DNA from: Desulfofundulus thermosubterraneus DSM 16057
GTDB taxonomy: Bacteria; Bacillota; Desulfotomaculia; Desulfotomaculales; Desulfovirgulaceae
Length of the DNA: 64,000 bases
Direction of reading: 5' to 3'
NCBI RefSeq assembly: GCF_900142025.1
Contig: NZ_FQZM01000011.1
Span: 27,865-91,864, forward strand
In this document: piece after piece, positions 34,287 to 43,132 of the stretch
How the letters are laid out: the number at the start of each line of letters is the position of its first letter
How positions within the stretch are numbered: the first letter of the stretch is position 1
Translations under genes and position numbers: made by a program
Notes under the pieces: model-generated
Seen by the model: the letters and a program-made list of their open reading frames with translations, nothing else
The model's database searches: none
What the model was told of the DNA's origin: nothing

Positions 34287-34529
34287 ATGAGAGCTCCGGG
34301 TAAGCTCTGTCCCTACTGCGGGGGACGCGTGGTAGAAGACATTTGCTCCGAATGTGGAAGCCACTGCAATCCTCACTATCAATATTTAGATCCTTTCGAA
34401 TCGGCCTGGCAGCAGGGCCGCTTCTTGCGCCGGTTAAAATATGGCAAGATTGTTGCGGGTGTTGGGTTGGCATTGTTTATATACTCATTGATTGATGTTC
34501 TTATACACTTTTTTAAGGGCACGCATTGA
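34287..34529 (+). CDS. Small zinc-ribbon membrane protein
   Basis: An 80-aa protein with an N-terminal zinc ribbon (KLCPYCGGRVVEDICSECGSHC) and one C-terminal membrane helix (IVAGVGLALFIYSLIDVLIHFF). The two C-x2-C pairs would hold one zinc ion on the cytosolic side. Ribosome site is weak (GGGTG). Such zinc-ribbon/one-helix proteins are common but uncharacterised in Firmicutes. The start codon could lie slightly upstream. Confidence 0.65.
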   Translation: MRAPGKLCPYCGGRVVEDICSECGSHCNPHYQYLDPFESAWQQGRFLRRLKYGKIVAGVGLALFIYSLIDVLIHFFKGTH

Positions 34530-34588
34530 TCAGGGACTCAATAACAGCATGAATTAAGTAAGTGGTGCCTGTGACAGCAAGACGTGTT

Positions 34589-35896
34589 CTACCGAGGCCT
34601 TTCGCCCATGGCCCGGCTTGCCGGTAAAAAAGAAAGGTAAAACATTAGCGCCGCTCCACCCAGCACCCCGGCACCAAGGCTGGAAAAAGCCAGGATCCAG
34701 CCGGCCGGACCGGAATAAACGTCAAGAATCAGCCCAAAAACTGCGGGAGACACGGTGGCGGCAATATAACCCACAAAGGTCTGCCAGGCCATGATGCGGC
34801 CTAGTTTTTCCCGGGGGGCGATTTCCGCCAGTCCGGTGGAAAATATCGGTGAATCAGCCGTAACCGTCAAGCTGTAGACCAGGCCCACCGGCAGCAACAG
34901 CCACGGCGGTGCCGGTAGCAGCCAGCCCATGGAGAATGAACAGGCGGCGCTGGTGAGCATGATCGCCATGGCCGTGCCCGTGCGTCCCAGGCGATCTGAG
35001 AGCCAACCGGCGGCCAGGGTGGATGGAGCCCCCAGCATTACCGACAGGGCCGTGAGGGTGGCCGCCAGGGAAGTGGCCTGGGCGTAGCGGTCTTGGAAAA
35101 CGACGGTAAGAAAGGGCGTCAACCACGAACGCAACCCGTACATCTCCCACATGTGGGCCGCATAGGCCAGGATGACCAGAACCATGGCCAGGTTACGCTG
35201 GCTGGTTTCAACCTGCTGGATTCCCTGCGCCGGTTCCGGTGGCCCGGTCTGCGAAGCAAGACCGGGTGTTTCATCTCTCCCGGAACTGTTTGCCGGGATT
35301 TTTGCTTTCCGGGTGCCGGGTAAAAAGGCGGTTCCCGGTTGGCGCCACAGCCAGAAAGAAAGGGCGATAGCCGCAAAGCTGACCCCGGCCAGAGCCAGGT
35401 AGGCCTCCTGCCACGTAAAAAAAGCGGTAAGCGCCCCGGTGAGGGCAAAGGAGAGGGAAGTGCCCACCAGGTAGGAGGAAACGTAAAAACCCACTGCCCG
35501 GCCACGGGATCTGGGGGTCAGGGAAATGACTTTGATCCCGGGCATGTAGATGCCTCCCAGCCCCGCTCCGGCCAGCGTCCGCAGCAGGGTGCCCGATAAG
35601 GCATCCCGGGCCAGCAGGGGAAAGAGGGTATGGGTGAAAGTCGATAAAATGGCTCCTCCGGCCATCACATAGCGGGCGTCAATGCGGTCGGTGAGGGGGA
35701 GGGCCACCAGGGCTGCCGCAATGTACCCGGCCTGAAAGGCAGCCACCATTATCCCGGCCTCCCCATGGCTGATCCCCCACTGCTTTTCCACCAGGGGCAG
35801 GACGGCCGGCAAACAGTAGGCCGGCAATAGTACCAGCAATTGAATTAAAGCCAGCTGTACCAGTGGGATGTGTTCCCGTTGCCGGGTTTCGCGCAT
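34589..35896 (-). CDS. Major facilitator superfamily transporter
   Basis: A 435-aa membrane protein of about 12 helices. The first half has the MFS loop motif in LPLTDRIDARYVMAGGAIL and the second half its echo in AGWLSDRLGRTGTAMAIML. A cytoplasmic loop of about 50 polar residues (PGTRKAKIPANSSGRDETPG) separates the halves. The profile suits a CynX/NNP-like or drug/metabolite carrier; substrate unknown. It stands alone. Confidence 0.87.
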   Translation of the reverse strand: MRETRQREHIPLVQLALIQLLVLLPAYCLPAVLPLVEKQWGISHGEAGIMVAAFQAGYIAAALVALPLTDRIDARYVMAGGAILSTFTHTLFPLLARDALSGTLLRTLAGAGLGGIYMPGIKVISLTPRSRGRAVGFYVSSYLVGTSLSFALTGALTAFFTWQEAYLALAGVSFAAIALSFWLWRQPGTAFLPGTRKAKIPANSSGRDETPGLASQTGPPEPAQGIQQVETSQRNLAMVLVILAYAAHMWEMYGLRSWLTPFLTVVFQDRYAQATSLAATLTALSVMLGAPSTLAAGWLSDRLGRTGTAMAIMLTSAACSFSMGWLLPAPPWLLLPVGLVYSLTVTADSPIFSTGLAEIAPREKLGRIMAWQTFVGYIAATVSPAVFGLILDVYSGPAGWILAFSSLGAGVLGGAALMFYLSFLPASRAMGERPR

Positions 35897-36024
35897 TTTG
35901 TTTATTCACCTGTTGGTATTTGACTGGTCTAATTATTTCTTTTTTTCGCCGCCGAACTCCTTCTTTAGTGACGCGCTGAAACCACTTTTTCTGTTGTACC
36001 TGCATCCGGGCCTGGTTAAACCTT

Positions 36025-36410
36025 ATGCGGGCCAATTGCTTTTTGGGGACCGTTCGTTACAAAAATTGGCTAGCATCAAAAGTTATAAAAAAAATATTAG
36101 GTTCGGAACCTTCCATATGTCCAGTAATATGGGATGTTCATGTTGCCTGGATAACGTATCGATCTGGCAATTCAGAGGTTAAAAATGTTGAAGTATACGA
36201 TATTGCGTCTGGAAATATTGAACGGATTACAGGATATAATCCGGATTCACATTTAGAAGCCTGGGGTTTGACTATTTCCAAAGGATTATTAACCTGGAAG
36301 CATAATGTGCCTAGGGAAAAATTGTAGTATATAATACTTTGACTGGTGAAACAAGGGAAATAAGCTCACTGACATATTTTCCAGCAATATATGGTGACTG
36401 GTTGACGTAG
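36025..36410 (+). pseudogene. Remnant of a TolB-like beta-propeller protein
   Basis: The first frame encodes PVIWDVHVAWITYRSGNSEV and NVEVYDIASGNIERITGYNP, a clear propeller-blade pattern, and stops at 36327. A second frame continues with IVVYNTLTGETREISSLTYF and ends at 36410. A frameshift near 36315-36325 therefore interrupts it, and both ends of the gene are missing. Confidence 0.65.
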
Positions 36411-36526
36411 ATACCTGAGAACAAGAGAAGCGCTCAGGGGCCTGTTTATTATTTCCGTGATATAGACACTATTTTTTAAACTGGCTTTTCACTTGCGTTG
36501 CAAAAGAGTGGGGGTGTCTGTACGCT

Positions 36527-36802
36527 ATGCCCGTGAAATCATTGAGTTCGTCCGTGCTCAAATGGCCTTACGTCCGGCTTGTCGACCGCGCCGTCCGCCG
36601 GTGGGCGGCGGAAATGGTCGAAAAGCGAAAAGACATCCGGCACATCGGCTACTTCGGTTCCTATGCCCGGGGTGACTGGGGTGTTGGTAGTGATGTTTAC
36701 CTTGTTGCCGTCAGCAAAAAAATTTTTTTAAAAAAGGAACCAGGAGGCATGCTAGTGCGTCTATTAATTAACCGAGCAGCATGCCCTGCACGTATAAAAT
36801 GA
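36527..36802 (+). pseudogene. Truncated, inactivated nucleotidyltransferase
   Basis: RHIGYFGSYARGDWGVGSDVYLVAV is a minimal nucleotidyltransferase motif in which the second catalytic Asp is replaced by Tyr (DVY for DVD). The family sequence ends right after it, and the rest of the frame (KKIFLKKEPGGMLVRLL onward) is unrelated. It is the third nucleotidyltransferase trace within 8 kb. Confidence 0.7.
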
Positions 36803-36842
36803 GGGAGCTGCTACAAAAGAACATTAAAGGGGTGCGAATCTA

Positions 36843-38516
36843 TTGAATGGGAAAGTGAGCTTGTTAAAAAGAAGGAAAAAAGATCCAAGGGCGGGTAAAA
36901 GATTTCCCTTCATATTTTCCCTTCCAGGCGGAATCTTTATCCTGATGCTCCTGGTAGTGCTGGTTGGCGGCTGTGCCAATCATGCCACGCCCGGTGTCCG
37001 GGAACAGGCTGAAAAAACCTTCCTGCCACCCACCGCCTTTGCTTCAAACTTTGCCGCCTATGAAGAAGAGCCGGTCAAGGTTACACCTGCCGTGAAACCC
37101 TACCGGGTAGCACAAGACCTGAGCAATATCACCAACAAAGATATGTTCCAGCTTTCCGGGGCAGCCCGGAAACTGTTAATCCAAAACGGCTTTGTGGTAG
37201 TGCCCAGCAGGGACCACCGGGAATTTTTTACGCTTTACGAAATGAACCGCTACCAGCCGGTGCCTCTGTTTGTCACCACCGATTCCCTTCTTCACAACTA
37301 CCATTTGTTTTTTGACCACCTGCTCCGGGTAATCGAAACAGAGAAACTGGCTCCGGAATTAAAAGAACTGAACCGGGTCATGCTTTCCCGGGCGGAAAAA
37401 CATTATGCCGCGTTGAAAGGTACTGCCTGGGAAAACGCGGCGAAGAGAAACCTGGGCTTTTTTGCCGTAGCTGCCAAACTAATGAACCCCGGGAGCGCCG
37501 TGCCGGCAGTGGTAAGTAGTGAGGTCGCCAGGGAGCTGGCACTGATCGGAAAGCATGCCGGGATTGAAATTTCCCCGGTGATGAACGTGGGAGGCAGCGA
37601 CGATCCGCTAAATGCTCCCCGGGAGGACTACTCCCAATACATACCCCGGGGGCATTACGAAAAAACAGACCTGCTGAAAGCTTATTTTAAAACGATGATG
37701 TGGTATGGCAGGCAGACCTTCCGCTTCAGTAACGAAGATGAAACCAAATCCGCCCTGCTCATTACCCTGGCCCTGGTTCAGGATGAAAACCGTCAGCGCT
37801 GGGAAAAAATTTACGCGCCCACATCCTTTTTCGTCGGCCAGAGTGACGACATTACTTATCGCCAGCTCCAGGAACTGCTTGGAAATATCTATGGTTCGAG
37901 CTTCGATCTAAAGACAATCGTTTCCGATAGTGAAAAGTGGAATACCTTTCTTGAGGCGGCCCGGGAGCTGCCGCCGCCGACCATTAACTCCATGCCTATT
38001 TTTGATGAAACCATCCAGCCCGACCGGGAAAAGGAAATCAAGGGTTTCCGCTTTATGGGGCAGCGGTTTACCGTTGACGCCGCCATTTTCCAGCGTTTGG
38101 TTTACCGGGAGGTAAAGGAAAATAGCCGGGGAGAAAGGAGGATGCTGCCCAGGGGCCTGGATATTCCGGCGGCCATGGGGTCTGCGGAAGCATACAACAT
38201 TTTAAAGGCCCTGGGAGAAACGGATTATCAAAATTACCCGGAAAACAGGCTTTTACCGCCCGGTAAACGGCATCCGCTGCCCAAAAAGGTGGTTTGGCCA
38301 GAGGTTCATGCACAGAAACATCTTATTGAGATAGACCTGGTAGACATTGATGGAGACGGCAAAAATGAGCTGATTGCCATTGAAGGCGATTACTCCGATC
38401 CCGGGGTAAGACAGGTGAGTGCCTGGCGATGGAACGGTTGGGGATTTTCCCTGATCACTAAAGAGGAAGGTGGTATACCTGCCCCGGGTAATTACAAATT
38501 TGACCTGGGAGGGTAG
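36843..38516 (+). CDS. DUF3160 lipoprotein, apparently chimeric at the C-terminus
   Basis: A 557-aa probable surface lipoprotein: a basic N-terminus and hydrophobic helix (GGIFILMLLVVLVGGCAN) with a Cys at 44 fitting a lipobox. From about 85 to 455 it matches DUF3160 (VPLFVTTDSLLHNYHLFFDH, YGRQTFRFSNEDETKSALL, FRFMGQRFTVDAAIFQRLVY). After the motif ETDYQNYPEN the expected second half of the family is absent; the last 80 residues carry a repeat-like DIDGDGKNELIAIEGDYSD reminiscent of FG-GAP modules. TTG 36843 has AAGGGGTG 8 bases upstream. The function of DUF3160 proteins is unknown. Confidence 0.7.
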   Translation: MNGKVSLLKRRKKDPRAGKRFPFIFSLPGGIFILMLLVVLVGGCANHATPGVREQAEKTFLPPTAFASNFAAYEEEPVKVTPAVKPYRVAQDLSNITNKDMFQLSGAARKLLIQNGFVVVPSRDHREFFTLYEMNRYQPVPLFVTTDSLLHNYHLFFDHLLRVIETEKLAPELKELNRVMLSRAEKHYAALKGTAWENAAKRNLGFFAVAAKLMNPGSAVPAVVSSEVARELALIGKHAGIEISPVMNVGGSDDPLNAPREDYSQYIPRGHYEKTDLLKAYFKTMMWYGRQTFRFSNEDETKSALLITLALVQDENRQRWEKIYAPTSFFVGQSDDITYRQLQELLGNIYGSSFDLKTIVSDSEKWNTFLEAARELPPPTINSMPIFDETIQPDREKEIKGFRFMGQRFTVDAAIFQRLVYREVKENSRGERRMLPRGLDIPAAMGSAEAYNILKALGETDYQNYPENRLLPPGKRHPLPKKVVWPEVHAQKHLIEIDLVDIDGDGKNELIAIEGDYSDPGVRQVSAWRWNGWGFSLITKEEGGIPAPGNYKFDLGG

Positions 38517-38583
38517 TTAAATAATTCTCACCTGAAATTTACTCAGGCGTGTTATTTGTTTCAGCCTCTTTTTCAAAAATTTA

Positions 38584-38613
38584 TTGTATCTTTGCCGGGG
38601 TGTATGATAAAAT
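38584..38613 (+). promoter_or_regulatory. Promoter of the pan leader
   Basis: TTGTAT (38584-38589) and TAAAAT (38608-38613) with an 18-base spacer, followed by a leader of about 210 bases. Confidence 0.55.
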
Positions 38614-38771
38614 TTACCCATGGGATGGTATCCCCGCTGGAACCATACCTTTTAGTTCAAAAGTACCTCAACAACCGAACACCAGTCTTGCCGCTTGGAG
38701 CCGGGAAGGACCGAGACGGAGGTGATAAGGGGAAGATTGATTGCCTTTCGGGAGCCCGGAAGGCATTTTTT
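38614..38771 (+). ncRNA. Untranslated leader with terminator ahead of DUF2520-panBCD (candidate pan-type regulatory RNA)
   Basis: The leader ends in an intrinsic terminator: TGCCTTTCGGG (38742-38752) pairs with CCGGAAGGCA (38756-38765) and six T follow. Upstream parts can form short hairpins such as GGGAT/ATCCC and GTCT/AGAC. A terminator placed 62 bases before the first start codon suggests attenuation. A structured pan RNA motif is known before panB operons in Firmicutes; I could not confirm its consensus here. Confidence 0.5.
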
Positions 38772-38833
38772 AATTGAAAATGGGTAGAACATTTATTCGC
38801 CGGAACCAGTTTTTCCGATTTGGGGTGGGACTG

Positions 38834-39751
38834 ATGAATAAACCTTCGGTGGCAGTAGTTGGCTGCGGTAAAGTGGGCAGCGCCCTGGCCCTGCTTTTAA
38901 GGGACCGGGGTTACCCGGTGGTGGCCGTGGCCAGTAAAAGGGCTGAGTCGGCCCAGAAACTGGCCCGGTCTCTGGATTGCAGCGCTTATGACCGGCCTTG
39001 GGAGGCAACGTTAAAGGCCGATCTGGTTTTTATTACCACGCCCGACCGGGAGATTGCCCCGGTGTCGGAGCTTATTGCCCGGGAAGGAGGGTTCCGCTCC
39101 GGGCAGGTGGTGGCCCACACCAGCGGCGCCCATGCATCCAGTGAACTGCACGGGGTGCGGGAAGCAGGGGCCCTGGCCGTGTCCATCCACCCGTTACAGT
39201 CCTTTGCCGATGTTGCCGGGGCCATGGAAAACCTCTCCGGGTCTTACTTTGCCCTGGAGGGGGATGAGGCGGCCATTCCCGTGGCCCGGCAGGTCGTTGA
39301 CGACTTAAAAGGACATGCCTTTATCATCAAGGCTGAAGACAAGCCCCTGTATCATGCGGCGGCCTGCATTGCTTCCAACTACCTGGTTTCTTTGATGCAC
39401 CTGGCGACCAACCTTTATGGGCGTTTTGGCCTCTCCCAAAAGGAAGCTTTTGAGGCGTTGTATCCCCTGGTGCGGGGCACAATAAACAATATCCGGCGGG
39501 TGGGACCAGTGGAAGCCCTTACGGGCCCGGTGGCCCGGGGAGATGTACCCACCATTGCCGGGCACATGCCGGCCCTGGACCGGGTGGGGAACCGGGAGTC
39601 CCGGCTCTACCGCCTGCTGGGGTTATACACCATCCAGGTGGCCAGGGAAAAGGGTAGCATTGATGCCGGGCAGGCCCGGCAACTGGAAGAGGTATTTATG
39701 GCTTCGGCCAATGGTGAAGATGTATCCAAATCCAAGGAGGTATCCTCATGA
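38834..39751 (+). CDS. Rossmann-fold DUF2520 protein, candidate ketopantoate reductase
   Basis: A 305-aa NAD(P)-binding protein. The dinucleotide loop is VAVVGCGKVGSALALLL; the C-terminal DUF2520 half includes LYHAAACIASNYLVSLMHLA and ALTGPVARGDVPTIAGHM. The fold resembles F420-dependent oxidoreductases and 6-phosphogluconate-dehydrogenase-like enzymes. Its stop overlaps the panB start, and no panE lies in the window. Members of this family are often found beside panBC, so a role in reducing ketopantoate is suggested by context only. ATG 38834 follows GGGGTGGGA. Confidence 0.82.
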   Translation: MNKPSVAVVGCGKVGSALALLLRDRGYPVVAVASKRAESAQKLARSLDCSAYDRPWEATLKADLVFITTPDREIAPVSELIAREGGFRSGQVVAHTSGAHASSELHGVREAGALAVSIHPLQSFADVAGAMENLSGSYFALEGDEAAIPVARQVVDDLKGHAFIIKAEDKPLYHAAACIASNYLVSLMHLATNLYGRFGLSQKEAFEALYPLVRGTINNIRRVGPVEALTGPVARGDVPTIAGHMPALDRVGNRESRLYRLLGLYTIQVAREKGSIDAGQARQLEEVFMASANGEDVSKSKEVSS

Positions 39752-40584
39752 GTAACCAGCGGGTCACCACTGCGTATTTCCGGGAAGCAAAAAATACCGG
39801 CCGGAAAATTACCATGCTCACGGCCTACGATTATCCCATGGCCAGGATGGTGGATGAAGCGGGGATTGATGCCATTTTAGTGGGAGATTCCCTGGGCAAT
39901 GCCGTCTTAGGCTATGATTCCACCATTCCCGTGACCATGGACGATATGATTCACCACATTAAAGCCGTCACCCGGGGGGTCAAGCGGGCCATGGTTATCG
40001 GTGACATGCCTTTTATGTCCTACCACATTTCCCGGGAAGAGGCTCTGCGTAACGCCGGCCGCATCCTGCAGGAAGGAGGCGCCCAGGCGGTTAAGCTGGA
40101 GGGCGGCCAGGAGGTGGCCGATACCATCCGGGCTATGGTGTCCTGCGGCATTCCGGTGATGGGCCACCTGGGCTTAACGCCTCAATCCATCCACCAGATG
40201 GGCGGTTACAAGGTGCAGGGCAAGGACGAGGCCCAGGCGAAAAAACTTCTTGAAGACGCCCGGGCCATTCAGGAAGCAGGAGTTTTTGCCATTGTTCTGG
40301 AGTGTGTACCCGTCCCCCTGGCCAAACTGCTTACCGAAACCCTGGAGGTATGCACCATCGGCATAGGCGCGGGACCCCACTGCAACGGGCAGGTCCTGGT
40401 GACCCACGATCTGCTGGGGATGTTCCTGGGGAAGTCGCCCAAATTTGCCAAGCGTTATGCCAACCTCCACGAAGAGATTGCCCGGGCGCTCAAGGCCTAC
40501 CGGGAGGAAGTGCAGAGCGGCGCCTTCCCCGGCCCGGAGCATGGTTTTGACATGTCGGAGGAAGTGTTGAGCAAATTGTATTAA
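39748..40584 (+). CDS. panB: 3-methyl-2-oxobutanoate hydroxymethyltransferase
   Basis: First step of pantothenate synthesis: transfers a hydroxymethyl group from methylene-tetrahydrofolate to alpha-ketoisovalerate. The 278-aa TIM-barrel enzyme shows ITMLTAYDYPMARMVDEAG, ILVGDSLGNAVLGYDSTIPV, GDMPFMSYH and IVLECVPVPLAKLLTETL. Metal-binding Asp residues are in VGDS and GDMPF. The start overlaps the DUF2520 gene by 4 bases. Confidence 0.96.
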   Translation: MSNQRVTTAYFREAKNTGRKITMLTAYDYPMARMVDEAGIDAILVGDSLGNAVLGYDSTIPVTMDDMIHHIKAVTRGVKRAMVIGDMPFMSYHISREEALRNAGRILQEGGAQAVKLEGGQEVADTIRAMVSCGIPVMGHLGLTPQSIHQMGGYKVQGKDEAQAKKLLEDARAIQEAGVFAIVLECVPVPLAKLLTETLEVCTIGIGAGPHCNGQVLVTHDLLGMFLGKSPKFAKRYANLHEEIARALKAYREEVQSGAFPGPEHGFDMSEEVLSKLY

Positions 40585-40602
40585 CCGAAGGGGGAGTATC
40601 CC

Positions 40603-41463
40603 TTGCTCATCTGCCACACGATAAAAGAAATCCGGGATTTTGTACGCCAGGCTCGTTCCCGGGGCCTGACCGTGGGATTTGTCCCCACCATGGGCTATTT
40701 CCACGAGGGTCACCTCACCCTCATGCGCCGGGCAAAAGAGGCCTGTGATGTGGTGGTGGTCAGCATTTTCGTCAACCCGCTGCAGTTCGGTCCGCGGGAG
40801 GATTACGACCGCTACCCCCGGGACCTGGACCGGGATGTGTCCCTGGCGCGGGAAGTGGGCGTGGATGCTATCTTCCATCCCTCCGTGGAGGAGATGTACC
40901 CGCCCGGTTTTGCCACCCATGTCGATGTCGAAGGTCTTACTGAATGCCTCTGCGGGCTTTCCCGGCCCGGTCATTTCCGGGGGGTGGCCACGGTGGTGAC
41001 CAAGCTGTTCAACATAGTACGCCCGGACAGGGCCTTTTTCGGCCAGAAAGACGCCCAGCAGGCCCTTGTAATCCGGCGTATGGTTGAAGACCTGAACATG
41101 GATTTGGAAATTGTTACGGTGCCCACGGTACGGGAGGAAGACGGCCTGGCCATGAGTTCCCGCAACGTTTACCTGAGCCCGGAGGAAAGACGGGCCGCCA
41201 CCGTGCTTCCCAGAAGTTTGCAGGCCGCCCGCCGGGCTTACGAGTCAGGGGAGCGGGATGCAGGCCGGCTGGTGGAACTGGTGCGGGGCATGATTGCCGC
41301 CGAGCCCCGGGCTGTGATCGACTACGTGGAAATCCGGTCAATTCCCGATTTGAAGCCGGTATCCAGGCTTGACGGGCCGGCCCTTTTGGCCCTGGCCGTA
41401 CGCTTCGGTTCTACCCGGTTAATTGATAACCTTGTGCTCGGCAGCCCGGATGGGGTGCTGTAG
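40603..41463 (+). CDS. panC: Pantothenate synthetase
   Basis: Joins pantoate and beta-alanine with ATP. The 286-aa enzyme has the HIGH-like FVPTMGYFHEGHLTLMRRA, VVSIFVNPLQFGPREDY, the FFGQKDAQQALVIRRMVEDL and GLAMSSRNVYLSPEER motifs. TTG 40603 follows GAAGGGGGAG. Family length is normal. The operon continues to panD after a hairpin. Confidence 0.96.
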   Translation: MLICHTIKEIRDFVRQARSRGLTVGFVPTMGYFHEGHLTLMRRAKEACDVVVVSIFVNPLQFGPREDYDRYPRDLDRDVSLAREVGVDAIFHPSVEEMYPPGFATHVDVEGLTECLCGLSRPGHFRGVATVVTKLFNIVRPDRAFFGQKDAQQALVIRRMVEDLNMDLEIVTVPTVREEDGLAMSSRNVYLSPEERRAATVLPRSLQAARRAYESGERDAGRLVELVRGMIAAEPRAVIDYVEIRSIPDLKPVSRLDGPALLALAVRFGSTRLIDNLVLGSPDGVL

Positions 41464-41477
41464 ATTTAAAGTTTCCG

Positions 41478-41516
41478 TCCGGCCCGGCGCCACCTGAAGA
41501 AGGACGCCGGGCCGGA
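41478..41516 (+). other. Perfect 12-bp hairpin between panC and panD
   Basis: TCCGGCCCGGCG (41478-41489) and CGCCGGGCCGGA (41505-41516) pair perfectly around 15 bases. No T-run follows, so mRNA processing or partial attenuation is more likely than full termination. Confidence 0.7.
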
Positions 41517-41551
41517 AGCCGAACGTCTCAAGGGAAGGGGGGTAAGCTGGC

Positions 41552-41935
41552 ATGTTTATTACGCTCTTTAAGTCCAAGATTCACCGGGCTACTGTAACCG
41601 GCGCCAACCTGAACTATATGGGCAGCATCACCATTGACCGGGCGCTGCTGGAAGCAGCCGGCATTTTACCCCACGAAAAGGTGCAGGTTGTTAACAACAA
41701 CAACGGGGCCCGGTTTGAAACCTACGTCATCAGCGGGCCCCGGGATTCCGGCGTCATCTGTCTTAACGGTGCCGCCGCCCGGCTGGTGCAGCCCGGGGAC
41801 ACGGTCATTATCATTTCCTATGCCATGATGACCCCGGAGGAAGCGGCCGGTTTTTCGCCCACGGTGGTCATGGTGGACGGGCAGAACCGGGTGGTGGAGA
41901 TCCGGCGAGAAGAGGCACCGGGAGAGGTGGGCTAA
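41552..41935 (+). CDS. panD: Aspartate 1-decarboxylase proenzyme
   Basis: Makes beta-alanine from aspartate through a self-generated pyruvoyl group. The 127-aa proenzyme is cleaved between G24 and S25 in NYMGSITID, leaving a short beta chain ([10 protein letters not shown]) and the alpha chain. [15 protein letters not shown] and [18 protein letters not shown] are signatures. AAGGGGGGTAAG precedes the ATG. Last gene of the pantothenate operon. Confidence 0.96.
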   Translation: MFITLFKSKIHRATVTGANLNYMGSITIDRALLEAAGILPHEKVQVVNNNNGARFETYVISGPRDSGVICLNGAAARLVQPGDTVIIISYAMMTPEEAAGFSPTVVMVDGQNRVVEIRREEAPGEVG

Positions 41936-41982
41936 AGCTGAGCCTCCTTTTGTTGTAAACATCCGGCACAAAGCAAATTACC

Positions 41983-42010
41983 CCACCCTAACGCTGTATA
42001 GGGCGGTTTT
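41983..42010 (+). terminator. Probable terminator after panD
   Basis: CCACCCTA (41983-41990) pairs with TAGGGCGG (41999-42006) with one mismatch, then TTTT. Confidence 0.6.
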
Positions 42011-42039
42011 GGTTTAAATTTTCCGCAACGACCTGGCTC

Positions 42040-42069
42040 TTGACAATTCTCAACGCCTGTGGTTAGAAT
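42040..42069 (+). promoter_or_regulatory. Promoter of nadABC
   Basis: Perfect TTGACA (42040-42045), 18-base spacer, TAGAAT (42064-42069). About 118 bases of leader follow before nadA. Confidence 0.75.
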
Positions 42070-42187
42070 TATCTCATGATTGTAGACATTTTCGGTTGCT
42101 TTTTGCGGTTATTTTTCCGTGGGCGCTATGGTAGGATGTGGTTTTTGCTCTGGATAGTCATGGTTTAAATGGTTAAGGAGTGAAACT

Positions 42188-43111
42188 ATGTCTACTGAAG
42201 ATAAAATTCGTTACTTATCTGAAGAAATTAAACGATTGAAAAAAGAACGGCGGGCTGTAATTTTAAGCCACGTCTATCAGCGCCCGGAGGTACAGGAAAT
42301 TGCCGACTTTGTGGGGGATTCCCTGGGACTGTCCCAGCAGGCCGCCAAAACCGACGCGGAAGTCATTGTTTTTTGCGGCGTCCACTTCATGGCCGAAAGT
42401 GCGGCCATTTTGTCTCCCGACAAAATTGTGCTCCTGCCCGAGATCAAAGCCGGCTGTCCCATGGCCGATATGGTGACTGTGGAGGCCCTGCAGGAGAAGA
42501 AAAAGGAAATCCCCGGGGTCATAGTGGTCTGCTACGTGAATACCTCGGCCGCCGTTAAGGCCGAAAGCGACGTGTGCTGTACCAGTGCCAATGCGGTGAA
42601 GATCGTTTCCTCGCTGCCGGAGGACCGGCCGGTACTTTTCATCCCCGATGAGAACCTGGGGCAATACGTGGCCAGAAGGACTGGGCGGAGGATTCACCTC
42701 TGGGAAGGTTATTGCAACACCCACGACAAACTGTTTGCTGAAGATGTGCTGGCCGCCAGGGAAGCCCATCCCAACGCTTTGGTGCTGGTTCACCCGGAAT
42801 GCCGCCCGGAAGTGATTGACCTGGCTGATGCCGTGGCCAGCACCACGGGTATGATCCGCTTTGCCCGGGAAAGTGACGCCAGGGAATTTATTGTCTGTAC
42901 GGAAACGGGTATTTTACACCAGTTCCGCAAGCAATGCCCGGATAAGGAGTTTTACCTGGCTTCCGATAAGTTAATTTGTCCGAACATGAAGGCCACCACC
43001 CTGGAGAAGGTGCACCGGGCACTGGTTACCCTGGAACCGCGGGTGACGGTGCCGCCGGAGATCCGGGAAAAAGCACTGCGTTCCCTGGAACGGATGCTGG
43101 CGGTGACCTGA
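42188..43111 (+). CDS. nadA: Quinolinate synthase
   Basis: Condenses iminoaspartate with dihydroxyacetone phosphate to quinolinate, using an oxygen-sensitive [4Fe-4S] cluster. The 307-aa protein has [37 protein letters not shown], the [14 protein letters not shown] and [10 protein letters not shown] segments and [14 protein letters not shown] near the end, which supply the three cluster cysteines. GGAGTG precedes the ATG. Standard nadA-nadB-nadC order follows. Confidence 0.96.
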   Translation: MSTEDKIRYLSEEIKRLKKERRAVILSHVYQRPEVQEIADFVGDSLGLSQQAAKTDAEVIVFCGVHFMAESAAILSPDKIVLLPEIKAGCPMADMVTVEALQEKKKEIPGVIVVCYVNTSAAVKAESDVCCTSANAVKIVSSLPEDRPVLFIPDENLGQYVARRTGRRIHLWEGYCNTHDKLFAEDVLAAREAHPNALVLVHPECRPEVIDLADAVASTTGMIRFARESDAREFIVCTETGILHQFRKQCPDKEFYLASDKLICPNMKATTLEKVHRALVTLEPRVTVPPEIREKALRSLERMLAVT

Positions 43112-43132
43112 TTCCACAGGAGGGATCAAAAA

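Noticed and set aside
38614..38771. T-box leader
   Set aside because: The AGGGTGGNACCGCG block of T-boxes is missing.
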